NCBI GenBank assembly: GCA_963843455.1
Contig: CAWJKE010000016.1
Coordinates: 371,127 to 435,126, forward strand
Reading direction: 5' to 3'
DNA from: CAIQPS01 sp963843455
GTDB taxonomy: Bacteria; Actinomycetota; Thermoleophilia; RBG-16-64-13
DNA length: 64,000 nt
Shown here piece after piece: positions 31,162 to 39,455 of the stretch (the stretch's first letter is position 1; every line of letters begins with the position of its first letter). The position numbers and the translations under genes were made by a program. The notes beneath the pieces are model-generated. The model saw only the letters and a list, made by a program, of their open reading frames with translations, was not told the DNA's origin and did not search any database.

Positions 31162-31587
31162 CTATTCGACTATCGTGACTCCCATGCTCCGCGCGGTGCC
31201 GGCCAGGATCTTCATGGCGGCGTCGATGTCGAGAGCGTTGAGGTCGGGCATCTTGGTCTCGGCGATCTGCCGGAGTTGATCCTTGGTGATCTTGCCCACT
31301 TTGTCCTTGCGCGGATTGGCGGCGCCTTTGCTGATGCCGGCCGCGTTACGGATGAGCACGGCGGCGGGCGCGGTCTTCAGGACGAAAGTGAACGACCGGT
31401 CCTCGAACACCGTGATCTCCACCGGGACGACCGAGTCGATCTTGTCCTGCGTGGCGGCGTTGTAGGCCTTGCAGAACTCCATGATGTTCACGCCGTGCTG
31501 ACCCAGCGCAGGGCCGACCGGAGGAGCCGGGTTTGCTTTCCCGCCCACGATCTGTAGTTTGACTATCGCCCGTACCTTCTTCGCCAC
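31162..31587 (-). CDS. rplK: 50S ribosomal protein L11
   Basis: L11 is in the GTPase-associated centre and is needed for stringent factor activation. The 141-residue protein has the N-terminal block KANPAPPVGPALGQHGVNIMEFC with the proline-rich hinge, and the C-terminal RNA-binding domain ending ILAGTARSMGVTIVE. It lies between nusG and rplA. Confidence 0.97.
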   Translation of the reverse strand: MAKKVRAIVKLQIVGGKANPAPPVGPALGQHGVNIMEFCKAYNAATQDKIDSVVPVEITVFEDRSFTFVLKTAPAAVLIRNAAGISKGAANPRKDKVGKITKDQLRQIAETKMPDLNALDIDAAMKILAGTARSMGVTIVE

Positions 31588-31642
31588 CTTGATTCTCCGT
31601 ATCTATCTCGTGATCCCCGGCCTAGCCGGTCCATCTAGGCTG

Positions 31643-32197
31643 CTAAATCTTCTTGACCTGCTCGAAACCCAATTCGGTCGGTGTATCCCGCCCGAAGATC
31701 GACACCAAGACTTTGAGCTTGCTCTGCTCGATATTGACCTCGGAGACCTCACCCGTGAAGTCGGCCAGAGGTCCGCTGACCACCCGCACCTGATCGCCTA
31801 TGACGAACTCCGCCTTGGCTTTCGGCTTCACCACGGTGGTGGTGTGCAGGATACGGTCCACTTCGGACGGCATGAGCGGAGTGGGCTTGTTCTCGGAGCC
31901 CACGAAACCGGTGACCCCGGGGGTGTTCTTGACCAGCGACCACGAGTCGTCGGTGAGGATCATCTCGACGAGAAGGTAGCCGGGGAATATGCGCTTCTCG
32001 ACCTGGACCTTCTCCCCACCCTTGGTCTCGACGACCTGCTCGGTGGGAACGACGATCTTCTTGAAGAGGGGTTCCTGGTGCATCGACTGGATGCGGTGCT
32101 CAAGGTTGGTGCGGGCCTTGTTCTCGTGGCCCGAGTACGTGTTGATCACGTACCACTTGGCATCGATGATCGTGGTGCTCGATTCTACTTCTGACAC
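31643..32197 (-). CDS. nusG: Transcription termination/antitermination factor NusG
   Basis: NusG binds RNA polymerase and links it to Rho or ribosomes. I chose a GTG start at 32197 (MSEVESSTTIIDAKWYVINT), two bases after the secE stop; longer frames run into secE. The 184-residue protein has the NGN domain (YSGHENKARTNLEHRI, FPGYLLVEM, TPGVTGFVG) and a C-terminal KOW domain with GDQVRVVSGPLADFTGEV. Confidence 0.95.
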   Translation of the reverse strand: MSEVESSTTIIDAKWYVINTYSGHENKARTNLEHRIQSMHQEPLFKKIVVPTEQVVETKGGEKVQVEKRIFPGYLLVEMILTDDSWSLVKNTPGVTGFVGSENKPTPLMPSEVDRILHTTTVVKPKAKAEFVIGDQVRVVSGPLADFTGEVSEVNIEQSKLKVLVSIFGRDTPTELGFEQVKKI

Positions 32198-32199
32198 AA

Positions 32200-32550
32200 C
32201 TACCCCAATCCCACGGAGCGGACGATCAAGTTCCAGATGAAGTCCCAGACGCCTATGTAGACTCCGGCGATGACGACTGCGAGAATGACGACGCCGGTGG
32301 ATGTGACCAATTCCTTGCGCGGCGGCCAGGTGACCTTGCTCATCTCGATGCGCACTTCGCGGAGGAAGGTGCGCAGGCGGCCCTGGGGCTTGCTGGCGAC
32401 CGTGCCCCGCGGGCCGGTGGTGGTCTGCTTGGCGGACGAAGAACGCGAGAAGGGGTTCTTGATGCCTCCGGACGACTGCTTGGCCGGGGCCTTGCTGGTC
32501 GTCGCCGGAGCGGCCTTGCTGGTTGTCTTGTCGCTGACGCTCTTCGCCAT
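32200..32550 (-). CDS. secE: Preprotein translocase subunit SecE
   Basis: SecE clamps SecY in the membrane translocon. The 116-residue protein has a hydrophilic, Ser/Thr/Lys-rich N-terminal extension of about 55 residues, then the conserved amphipathic block FLREVRIEMSKVTWPPRKEL and a single membrane span (VVILAVVIAGVYIGVWDFIW). It lies between tRNA-Trp and nusG, the usual place. Confidence 0.95.
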   Translation of the reverse strand: MAKSVSDKTTSKAAPATTSKAPAKQSSGGIKNPFSRSSSAKQTTTGPRGTVASKPQGRLRTFLREVRIEMSKVTWPPRKELVTSTGVVILAVVIAGVYIGVWDFIWNLIVRSVGLG

Positions 32551-32575
32551 GGCCTCTACTCGTTTCGGGGAAAAA

Positions 32576-32651
32576 TGGCAGGGCAGGAGGGATTCGAACC
32601 CCCAACATCCGGTTTTGGAGACCGGCGCTCTACCGTTGGAGCTACTGCCCT
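32576..32651 (-). tRNA. trnW: tRNA-Trp (CCA anticodon)
   Basis: The minus strand folds as a 76-base cloverleaf starting AGGGCAGTAGCTC. The anticodon loop is CTCCAAA, the T loop is GGTTCGAATCC, and CCA is encoded at the 3' end. It lies between rpmG and secE, as in many bacteria. Confidence 0.95.
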
Positions 32652-32679
32652 ACGTCCACCCAGCCTTCCGCTAACCGGA

Positions 32680-32829
32680 CTACTTGGTTTCTTTGTGGAC
32701 GGTGACCGTATCGCACCACTTGCAGTACTTGCGCAGTTCGATCCGCTCGGGATCGTTGCGCTTGTTCTTCATGCTGGTGTAATTACGGCGCTTGCATTCC
32801 TGGCAAGCCATCGTGACCCGGACCCGCAT
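32680..32829 (-). CDS. rpmG: 50S ribosomal protein L33, zinc form
   Basis: This is a 49-residue frame starting with ATG at 32829 (MRVRVTMACQECKRRNYTS) and ending VTVHKETK. The two CxxC pairs (CQEC and CKWC) mark the zinc-binding form. It is embedded between tRNA-Met and tRNA-Trp on the same strand, so it is probably processed from a mixed tRNA-mRNA transcript leading into secE. Confidence 0.96.
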   Translation of the reverse strand: MRVRVTMACQECKRRNYTSMKNKRNDPERIELRKYCKWCDTVTVHKETK

Positions 32830-32883
32830 TACTTCACCACTTCCTAGCTATTTAATGCCCGTGCATGCTACCACAAACGAAGG

Positions 32884-32957
32884 TAGCGGCGAGAGGACTC
32901 GAACCTCTGACACGCGGATTATGATTCCGCTGCTCTGACCGACTGAGCTACGCCGCC
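32884..32957 (-). tRNA. trnM: tRNA-Met (CAT anticodon, elongator type)
   Basis: The minus strand folds as a cloverleaf starting GGCGGCGTAGCTCAG. The anticodon stem-loop is GCGGA-ATCATAA-TCCGC, with CAT in the middle. The first pair is G-U rather than mismatched and the D-arm resembles elongator tRNA-Met. CCA is not encoded (ACCT follows). A tRNA-Ile with modified CAT cannot be fully excluded. Confidence 0.88.
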
Positions 32958-32979
32958 CCCTGATTAGCAACCCGATCTA

Positions 32980-33055
32980 TGGAGCCCCCATTCGGATTTG
33001 AACCGAAGACCCCTTCCTTACCATGGAAGTGCTCTGCCAACTGAGCTATGGAGGC
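32980..33055 (-). tRNA. trnT: tRNA-Thr (GGT anticodon)
   Basis: The minus strand forms a 76-base cloverleaf starting GCCTCCATAGCTCAG. The anticodon stem-loop is CTTCC-ATGGTAA-GGAAG with GGT, the T arm is standard and CCA is encoded at the 3' end. It lies 22 bases upstream of tRNA-Met. Confidence 0.94.
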
Positions 33056-33117
33056 CCTTCGAGCCGGCCGAGCCCGTACGGCTGCCCCGGCTACCTGTCT
33101 CCTGTGGATCGTCGAGG

Positions 33118-33199
<82 letters not shown>

Positions 33200-33231
33200 A
33201 CGCGCAAGACCCCACGCGGAGGCGAACTCGC

Positions 33232-33260
33232 ATGATACCCAAAGGCCTTTGCCATTTCAA
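33232..33260 (-). promoter_or_regulatory. Promoter of the tRNA-rpmG-secE-nusG-rplKA unit
   Basis: On the minus strand TTGAAA and TATCAT are separated by exactly 17 bases, each with five of six consensus matches. It lies 33 bases before the 5' end of tRNA-Tyr. This is the best-matching promoter I see in the window, as expected for stable RNA genes. Confidence 0.75.
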
Positions 33261-33357
33261 GAAACCTCCGGCCGTCGCGGGCCGCGCAAAACGCCTTCCC
33301 GCGCGTGGTCGCCCCGCCTATCATTACGAGGTCGGATCCCCCTATCGGGAGGCCCTT

Positions 33358-33780
33358 ATGCCACAGGAATTGTCCGTTCGAGCTGTCCGTGAGAGCGGGA
33401 TGTGCTTCACCGCCAGCACCGGGCAACACACCGTCTGCCTGGACTATCCGCTTGGCCAGGCGGCCACCGCTGGCCCTACTCCGCTCCAGATGATCCTCAC
33501 CAGCCTGGCGGTCTGCGCCGGCAGTACCCTGGCGCTCGTCCTGGAGCGGATGAGGCAGCCCCTCGCCGGATTGACGGTCGAAGCCCGAGGCAAGCGCCGC
33601 GACGAGCATCCCACGGTGTTGACCGAGATCGCTCTCGAGTTCGTGATCAGCGGAGCCGGCATCGACCCCGACCGCGTGGCTCAGGGCCTCAAGATCGCGG
33701 AGGAGCAACTGTGCCCGGTCTGGGCGATGCTCAAGAGCGGCACCCCGATCACGGCGGCCTTCCGCATAGTCGAGGGGTGA
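33358..33780 (+). CDS. OsmC family protein
   Basis: OsmC/Ohr proteins are small dimeric thiol peroxidases acting on organic hydroperoxides, although many family members are uncharacterised. The 140-residue product has the two expected cysteines: one in SLAVCAGSTLALVLERM and one in EEQLCPVWAMLKSGTPI. I chose the ATG at 33358, with GGGAGG six bases upstream. It is transcribed away from the tRNA unit and faces larA. Confidence 0.85.
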   Translation: MPQELSVRAVRESGMCFTASTGQHTVCLDYPLGQAATAGPTPLQMILTSLAVCAGSTLALVLERMRQPLAGLTVEARGKRRDEHPTVLTEIALEFVISGAGIDPDRVAQGLKIAEEQLCPVWAMLKSGTPITAAFRIVEG

Positions 33781-33804
33781 GGGGGCGCCCGCGGTGGCCG
33801 AGGC

Positions 33805-33829
33805 CGCGCCGGCGCCCGGCGCCGGCGCG
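33805..33829. repeat. Perfect GC palindrome between convergent genes
   Basis: Two 12-base arms, CGCGCCGGCGCC and GGCGCCGGCGCG, flank a single base, in the gap between osmC and larA. Neither strand has a T run, so it is not a typical terminator. It could still form a strong hairpin that ends or protects both transcripts. Confidence 0.6.
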
Positions 33830-33839
33830 CCGGGCGCGG

Positions 33840-35138
33840 CTAAGAGCCGGCCCGCGGCCGGGGGACGGTGATGCTGGCCTCTGTGAGGAACAGCACCTGT
33901 GCGTCCGGTCCCTGGCAGGCGAGAGCGGCGTCCACGGCTTCCTGAATGGCGCCGAAGGGTCTCATGAACATCGACCTGACCTGCTCTTCGGGCAGCGACG
34001 TCACCGCCCAGATGTCGGCCCGTTGCAGGATCCCGGCGATCCGAGTCGCCTGCTGCACGCCGAGGCGGTATTCCTCCAGGTCTGCGCGCTCCAAGGCCTC
34101 AGCGGGCGACTCGGCTGCCGCCAGCATGTCGTATAGGGTCTGGTTCTCCCCCAGCCCGAAGGGGCATTCGGAGACGACGATGAGGACACCTCCGTCTTTG
34201 ACGGCCAGCGCGCCACTCTGGATGGCCTTGTTGGTCTGGTAGAAGTTGCAGTCCATGGGGTGTGGGGCGGCCGCGACGACCACCTCGTAGCGCCGCTCGA
34301 TGTCGAGGACGAATTGGCTATCGGCGACCGCGACCGCCCGGCGAAACGTGTCCTCCAGGGAGCCGGCAGCCGCGAAACCTACCCGGTGATCGTTGTCCAG
34401 CACCAACTGGATGGAAAAGACCTGCTTGCCGTCTATCCCGATGGCCAAGGCCTCCTCGAGGTCCTCGTGCACGGGATTGCCTTGGAGGATGAGACTCTCC
34501 GATCCCGGGATCATCGACAGAGCGTGATTCGCCCACACTGTCTCGTAGCCGGCGAGCCCCGGGAAGAGCGACTTGCGCCCCCCGGTATAGCCGGCGAAAT
34601 AGTGCGGCTCCACCGAGTTGATGAGGATGACGCTGTGGGCTTCCGCCAGCAGGCGGTTCACGTGGATCTCGGTGCCTCGCGAGGTCCGCCCCAGATGGAC
34701 CAGCCGCCCCTTGTCCTTGGCGTCGTGTGACGACACCCGCGCCGCGTGGCCTTCGAGGAACTCCTTGCCGAAGATGTGCTCCAGTTCCTGGGGAAGAGCG
34801 ACGCGGTGAGTGCCGGTGGCGACTACGAAGGAGAGTCCGCGGTCGGCCGCCTCGGACCGCTGAGGCATCTCGAGCCACTGCTCCAAGTCCTCGCGCATGA
34901 CCCGCAGCACTTCGGCCGATGGCGTCGGCCGGGTGGCGTCGTTCACCACCACCAGCAGAGGCGAGGCGGCCTGGCCGAGGAAGGCCCTGAACCCGGCGCC
35001 CGGCGCTTCCAGCGCCCGCCTCAGAACTCCCTCTGGATCCTCAGCCCTGTCGACGTTGGCCCCGAGCACGCCCGCCACCCGGCCGTCGTCGACCTCTACC
35101 GCTACCGTGCCTGCGCCCCAGGGGACGTCAACCTGCAT
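33840..35138 (-). CDS. LarA-family protein (nickel-pincer lactate racemase-like)
   Basis: The LarA family catalyses racemisation or epimerisation of 2-hydroxy acids with a nickel-pincer cofactor. The 432-residue protein has DATRPTP (67-73), ATGTHR (107-112) and EPHYFAGYTGGRKS (177-190); the Lys at 189 matches the cofactor-binding lysine. The cofactor genes larB, larC and larE are not in the window. The true substrate cannot be read, since the family is broad. GGAGTG lies six bases before the ATG at 35138. Confidence 0.85.
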   Translation of the reverse strand: MQVDVPWGAGTVAVEVDDGRVAGVLGANVDRAEDPEGVLRRALEAPGAGFRAFLGQAASPLLVVVNDATRPTPSAEVLRVMREDLEQWLEMPQRSEAADRGLSFVVATGTHRVALPQELEHIFGKEFLEGHAARVSSHDAKDKGRLVHLGRTSRGTEIHVNRLLAEAHSVILINSVEPHYFAGYTGGRKSLFPGLAGYETVWANHALSMIPGSESLILQGNPVHEDLEEALAIGIDGKQVFSIQLVLDNDHRVGFAAAGSLEDTFRRAVAVADSQFVLDIERRYEVVVAAAPHPMDCNFYQTNKAIQSGALAVKDGGVLIVVSECPFGLGENQTLYDMLAAAESPAEALERADLEEYRLGVQQATRIAGILQRADIWAVTSLPEEQVRSMFMRPFGAIQEAVDAALACQGPDAQVLFLTEASITVPRPRAGS

Positions 35139-35324
35139 GTGTCACTCCGTCCAGTCTCGACCGTGTTGCCAGGCTCCCGGCGGTCACCTCGCCACCGCGC
35201 GAGGCGCCGCTTGAGCATACCCCAGGATGGTGCCGGCAGGTGGGAGTCAGGGTCATTTCGGGTAGAATCGGGCAAACGGCGCCGCGACGCGTCGCCACCC
35301 ACCACAGAGGACTGGGAAAGAGCC

Positions 35325-36041
35325 ATGGAATACCGCAGCTACAGCATCTCCCCCGAAGTGTTCACCCGCTTCCCCGGATATGTCCGCGGCGTCGTCATCG
35401 CGTACGAAGTCACCAACGGAGCCTCCCCGCCGGAGCTGGTGGAGATGCTCCGCCACGCGGAAGAGTCGGTACGCGCCCGGGTGGCACCCGAGCAGATCGC
35501 CGAGGAACCCCGCATCAAGGCCTGGCGGGAGGCGTACAGGGCGTTCGGCGCCAAACCCGCCGAGTTCCGTTCCTCGGTGGAAGCCATGGCGCGCCGGGCT
35601 CTGCGTGGCGACGAACTGCCGGCCATCAACGCCCTGGTCGACATCGGCAACATCATCTCCCTGCGGCATCTGATCCCCGCCGGCGGGCACGCCATCGACG
35701 TGCTCAAGGGCGACATCGAGCTGCGGTTCGCTGCCGGCGACGAGGAGTTTGTGCCCTTCGGCACCAACGACCTGGAGCACCCGCTGCCCGGCGAGGTCAT
35801 CTTCGTCGAGGGGAGCATCGTCCTGACCCGCCGCTGGACTTGGCGGCAGGCAAATCACACCCTCACCCTCCCCGGGACGCAGGCCATCGAGTTCAACGTA
35901 GACGGGTTGCCGCCGGTGACAAAGAGCGAGATCCAGGGGGCCTGCGAAGAAGTCGTCGAACTCGTGGATTACTTCTGCGGGGGGACCAGCCGCATCGACT
36001 ACCTGACGGCGGACACCCCACGCATCTCTCTGGCACCCTAG
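35325..36041 (+). CDS. B3/B4 domain protein (tRNA synthetase editing-like)
   Basis: The 238-residue protein matches the B3/B4 domain found in the beta chain of phenylalanyl-tRNA synthetase and in stand-alone proteins. The central block is FRSSVEAMARRALRGDELPAIN, followed by ALVDIGNIISLRHLIPAGGH. Stand-alone members may deacylate mischarged tRNA, but their function is mostly untested. The ATG at 35325 follows GGGAAAGAGCC. It is convergent with sucD. Confidence 0.8.
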   Translation: MEYRSYSISPEVFTRFPGYVRGVVIAYEVTNGASPPELVEMLRHAEESVRARVAPEQIAEEPRIKAWREAYRAFGAKPAEFRSSVEAMARRALRGDELPAINALVDIGNIISLRHLIPAGGHAIDVLKGDIELRFAAGDEEFVPFGTNDLEHPLPGEVIFVEGSIVLTRRWTWRQANHTLTLPGTQAIEFNVDGLPPVTKSEIQGACEEVVELVDYFCGGTSRIDYLTADTPRISLAP

Positions 36042-36064
36042 GAAGGGCGGCCGGCCGGCAGTCC

Positions 36065-36094
36065 GCCGCCGTCCGCGGCGCGGACGGCGGCTTC
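36065..36094 (+). terminator. Terminator-like hairpin between convergent genes
   Basis: A perfect 12-base stem, GCCGCCGTCCGC with GCGGACGGCGGC and a three-base loop, is followed on the plus strand by TTCTGCT. It lies 23 bases after the B3/B4 gene and just past the sucD stop on the other strand, so it may serve both genes, though the T run is weak. Confidence 0.6.
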
Positions 36095-36096
36095 TG

Positions 36097-36984
36097 CTAA
36101 GAGCCGGCTCTTCGCTTGCGGATGAGGGCGGCTACCGACTCCGCCGTCTCATCGGTGCTGTCGCACACCGTCACTCCCGCCCGTTGGAGCGCCGCGATCT
36201 TCTCGGCCGCGGTGCCCCGGCCCCCGGAAACGATGGCGCCGGCGTGACCCATGCGGCGGTCCGGGGGCGCGGTCTTGCCCGCGACGAAGGCGACCACCGG
36301 CTTGGTGACCCTCTGGGCGATGAAGGCGGCTGCCTCCTCCTCGTCGGACCCTCCGATCTCGCCGATCAAGGCGATGGCCTCCGTCTGGGGGTCGTCCTCG
36401 AAGAGAGTCAGGATGTCGATGAACGTGGTCCCTATGATCGGGTCGCCCCCGATACCTACGCAGGTGGACTGCCCGACGCCAAGATCGGTCAAGGCGCCGG
36501 CTATCTCGTAGGTCAGCGTCCCGCTCCGGGACACGATCCCGACCGGACCGGGCATGAAGACGTTGCCGGGCAAGATGCCCATCTTGCAGCAGCCGGGAGT
36601 CATGATGCCCGGGCAGTTGGGGCCCACGAGCCTGCACCCCTTGGACCGCACATGGGCGCAGATCCTCACCATGTCGAGCACGGGGATCCACTCGCTGATG
36701 CAGACGATGAGCGGCACCAGGTTGTCGGCCGCCTCGACGATCGCATCTCCGGCGAACCGGGCGGGGACGAAGCTGACTGCGGCGTTGGCTCCCGTCTCCT
36801 CGACGGCTTCCTTGACCGACTCGAACACCGGGACGCCATCGACCTCTTGGCCCCCATGTCCAGGTGCCGTGCCGGCGACCACCTGTGTACCGTAGGCGAG
36901 CATCTGTCGCGTATGAAAATGCCCTTCATCGCCCGTGATGTTCTGGACGAGCACCCTGGTGTCGGCGCCCACGAGGATGCTCAC
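36097..36984 (-). CDS. sucD: Succinyl-CoA synthetase-type ligase, alpha subunit
   Basis: The alpha subunit carries the phosphohistidine and binds CoA in ADP-forming acyl-CoA synthetases. I chose a GTG start at 36984 overlapping the sucC stop by four bases, giving 295 residues; a much longer frame is antisense noise. Features are the CoA-binding TGDEGHFH segment near the N-terminus and MGHAGAIVSGGRGTAAEK with the phosphorylated His. It ends the transhydroxylase-like operon. The in vivo acid need not be succinate. Confidence 0.92.
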   Translation of the reverse strand: MSILVGADTRVLVQNITGDEGHFHTRQMLAYGTQVVAGTAPGHGGQEVDGVPVFESVKEAVEETGANAAVSFVPARFAGDAIVEAADNLVPLIVCISEWIPVLDMVRICAHVRSKGCRLVGPNCPGIMTPGCCKMGILPGNVFMPGPVGIVSRSGTLTYEIAGALTDLGVGQSTCVGIGGDPIIGTTFIDILTLFEDDPQTEAIALIGEIGGSDEEEAAAFIAQRVTKPVVAFVAGKTAPPDRRMGHAGAIVSGGRGTAAEKIAALQRAGVTVCDSTDETAESVAALIRKRRAGS

Positions 36985-38162
36985 GACACCACTCCCCGGT
37001 TGTCGCCCACCTCGTCGGGCGCTTTCGTGCCGTCGGCCGCCGCAGCCACGACCTTCCGCGCGGCCTCGGTCATGGTTCCGGCGGGCAGCACCGCAGTGCC
37101 CTCGAGTATGAGGCGCCCCTCGGCCGCGTTGGTCCCCGCCAGCCGCGCCACCACAGGGACCCGCAGCTCTCCCGCCGCGATCGCATCGACGACCGCCTGA
37201 GCGACCACGTCGCAGCGCGTTATCCCGCCGAAGATGTTCACCAGCACCGCGCGCACGTTGGGATCGTGGAGGAGGATCCTCAATGCCGCCCGCACCTGGT
37301 CGGTGTGTGCTCCCCCGCCTATGTCGAGAAAGTTCGCCGGCTCGCCCCCGTGCAGCTTGATAGCGTCCATCGTGGCCATCGCGAGCCCTGCTCCGTTCAC
37401 CAGGCAGCCCACGTTGCCGTCGAGTTTCACGTAGTTGATCCCCACGCGCCGCGCCTCGGCCTCTGCCGGCTCTTCGGCCTCGGGATCGTGTAGAGCGGCC
37501 AGCGCCGGCCGGCGGGACAGAGCGTTGTCGTCGACCACCATCTTGGAGTCGAGTGCCGCAAACTCGCCGCCTTCCGTCAGCGCGAGGGGATTGACCTCGA
37601 GCAGCGAGCAGTCGCACTCGAAGAAGGCCTTGAAGAGCGCCCGGGCGATGGTCTGGAACTTTCGGGCCTGGTCGCCGGTGAGACCCGCGGCTCGCGCCAG
37701 GTCTCGAGTCTGGTAGTCGGCCAGCCCCAGCAGAGGGTCGGCCGAGACTCGGGCGATGGCTTGGGGCGACGTACGGGCTACCTCCTCGATATCCACCCCG
37801 CCCATGGCGCTGGCCATGAGCGTCACCTGCCTCGCGGAGCGATCGAGAACGGCACCCAGGTAGTACTCTCGCGAGACGGGGACCACTTGGGCGAGCAGGA
37901 CTTTGCGGACGGGGCGGCCCTTCAACGAGGATCCGAGCATCGAGGCCGCGGCGTCCCGGGCCTCCTCGGCGCTGCCGGACCGCTTGATGCCCCCGGCTTT
38001 GCCCCGGCCCCCCACCAGTGCCTGGGCCTTGACGACCACCCTGCCGCCCAGTTCGCGGGCGACAGCCTCGGCTTGGTCGGGAGTCTCGGCGACACCGGCC
38101 GGGGGGAACGGGATGCCATAACCTTTCAGGATCTCGCGCGCCTGATACTCGTGGGTCTTCAT
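36981..38162 (-). CDS. sucC: Succinyl-CoA synthetase-type ligase, beta subunit
   Basis: The beta subunit binds the nucleotide through an ATP-grasp fold. The 393-residue protein begins MKTHEYQAREILKGYGIP and has the blocks VVVKAQALVGGRGKAGG, FLDIGGGAHTDQVRAALRILL and NIFGGITRCDVVAQAV. It is coupled to sucD by a four-base overlap and follows the thiolase by 37 bases. In this operon it could conserve energy by making ATP from an acyl-CoA, or activate an acid to its CoA ester. Confidence 0.94.
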   Translation of the reverse strand: MKTHEYQAREILKGYGIPFPPAGVAETPDQAEAVARELGGRVVVKAQALVGGRGKAGGIKRSGSAEEARDAAASMLGSSLKGRPVRKVLLAQVVPVSREYYLGAVLDRSARQVTLMASAMGGVDIEEVARTSPQAIARVSADPLLGLADYQTRDLARAAGLTGDQARKFQTIARALFKAFFECDCSLLEVNPLALTEGGEFAALDSKMVVDDNALSRRPALAALHDPEAEEPAEAEARRVGINYVKLDGNVGCLVNGAGLAMATMDAIKLHGGEPANFLDIGGGAHTDQVRAALRILLHDPNVRAVLVNIFGGITRCDVVAQAVVDAIAAGELRVPVVARLAGTNAAEGRLILEGTAVLPAGTMTEAARKVVAAAADGTKAPDEVGDNRGVVS

Positions 38163-38199
38163 CCCCGGCCTTTCCCGGCTGCCGGCCCCGTAGGACTTT

Positions 38200-39393
38200 C
38201 TAGACGGCGGCTTCGACCACGGTGGCGATGCCCTGCCCTCCGGCGATGCACAACGTGGCCAGCCCGTAGCGGGTGCCCCGCCGCCTCATCTCGTAGAGCA
38301 GTGTGGTAAGAATACGCGCTCCCGAACATCCCAGAGGATGTCCCAGGGCGATCGCTCCTCCATTGACGTTGACCCGAGATTCGTCCAGTCCCAGCTCCTT
38401 GATCACCGCCAAGCTCTGAGCGGCGAAGGCTTCGTTCAACTCCACAAGGCCGACGTCGTCCAGACTGAGTCCTGCCGCGGCCAGCGCTTTGCGGCTGGCC
38501 GGCACCGGTCCGATCCCCATGATCTCCGGCGGCACCCCGGCGACGGCTTGGCTGCGGACGGTAGCGAGTGGCGCGGCGCCGCGCCGCGCCGCCTCCGCGG
38601 CCGACATCAAGACCAAACAGGCGGCGCCGTCATTGCGCCCCGACGAGTTGCCGGCCGTCACGGTGCCGCCTTCCTTGAAGATCGCCGGCAGCTTGGCCAG
38701 TTGCTCCAGGCTGGTGGCGCGCGGGTGCTCGTCGGTGGCGAAGACGACGGCCAGGCCTTTCTTCTGCGGTATCTCCATGGGGACTATCTCCTCGGCGAAC
38801 CTGCCCGCCGCGATCGCCGCCAGCGCCTTCTCCTGGCTGGCGAGGGCGAAGCGGTCCTGCTCCTCGCGGCCGATGCCGTACTTCGTCGCGACATTCTCGG
38901 CCGTCAGACCCATGGTGAGGTTGCCGTAGATCTCGAAGGGTTGAGACCGAGGTTGGCTCTCGGTGTTGGAGTCGACCAGCACCGCGTTGCCGGCACCGTA
39001 CCCAAAGCGGGCCCCTCTCAAATAATAGGGGGCGTTGCTCATGCTCTCCGTGCCACCCGCCACCACGATGTCGGCGAGGCCGCAGGCGATGGTCTGGGCG
39101 GCGTTGTTGACTGCCTGCAGCCCGGAGCCGCACTGCCGCATGACGGTATAGGCGGGGACTTCGACGGGCAGGCCCGCGCGGAGCGCCGCGACGCGGGCCA
39201 GATTGGCCGCGTCGGCGCTCTGCTTGGCCTGCCCGATGATGACCTCGTCGATCGCCGCCGGCTCCACTCCGGCCCGCTCCACGGCCGCCTCGATGACGAC
39301 ACGGGCGAGATCATCCGGCTGCACGTCCTTGAGACTGCCGCCGATCCTGCCTCCCGCGGTCCGGACCGCGCTGACGATGACGACTTCGTTCAC
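38200..39393 (-). CDS. Acetyl-CoA acetyltransferase family thiolase
   Basis: Thiolases cleave or form 3-oxoacyl-CoA. The 397-residue protein has the acylated Cys in MRQCGSGLQAVNNAAQ, the His in GGAIALGHPLGCSGARI and the C-terminal Cys in TLCIAGGQG. The start is GTG at 39393 with GGAG upstream. It lies 62 bases after the Fe-S subunit gene and 37 bases before sucC, so it is part of the same unit. Degradative cleavage of a ring-derived 3-oxoacyl-CoA fits the context; this is inference. Confidence 0.93.
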   Translation of the reverse strand: MNEVVIVSAVRTAGGRIGGSLKDVQPDDLARVVIEAAVERAGVEPAAIDEVIIGQAKQSADAANLARVAALRAGLPVEVPAYTVMRQCGSGLQAVNNAAQTIACGLADIVVAGGTESMSNAPYYLRGARFGYGAGNAVLVDSNTESQPRSQPFEIYGNLTMGLTAENVATKYGIGREEQDRFALASQEKALAAIAAGRFAEEIVPMEIPQKKGLAVVFATDEHPRATSLEQLAKLPAIFKEGGTVTAGNSSGRNDGAACLVLMSAAEAARRGAAPLATVRSQAVAGVPPEIMGIGPVPASRKALAAAGLSLDDVGLVELNEAFAAQSLAVIKELGLDESRVNVNGGAIALGHPLGCSGARILTTLLYEMRRRGTRYGLATLCIAGGQGIATVVEAAV

Positions 39394-39455
39394 TTCGACT
39401 CCACGCTCCCGCGCGCTGCCGCTTCGCTCCGCGCCTCTTTACGCCCCGCGGTGCT

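Noticed and set aside
36985..37617. A 211-codon extension of sucD upstream into sucC
   Set aside because: The extension is Arg/Gly-rich antigenic noise in another frame of sucC. The GTG overlapping the sucC stop gives the normal SucD length.
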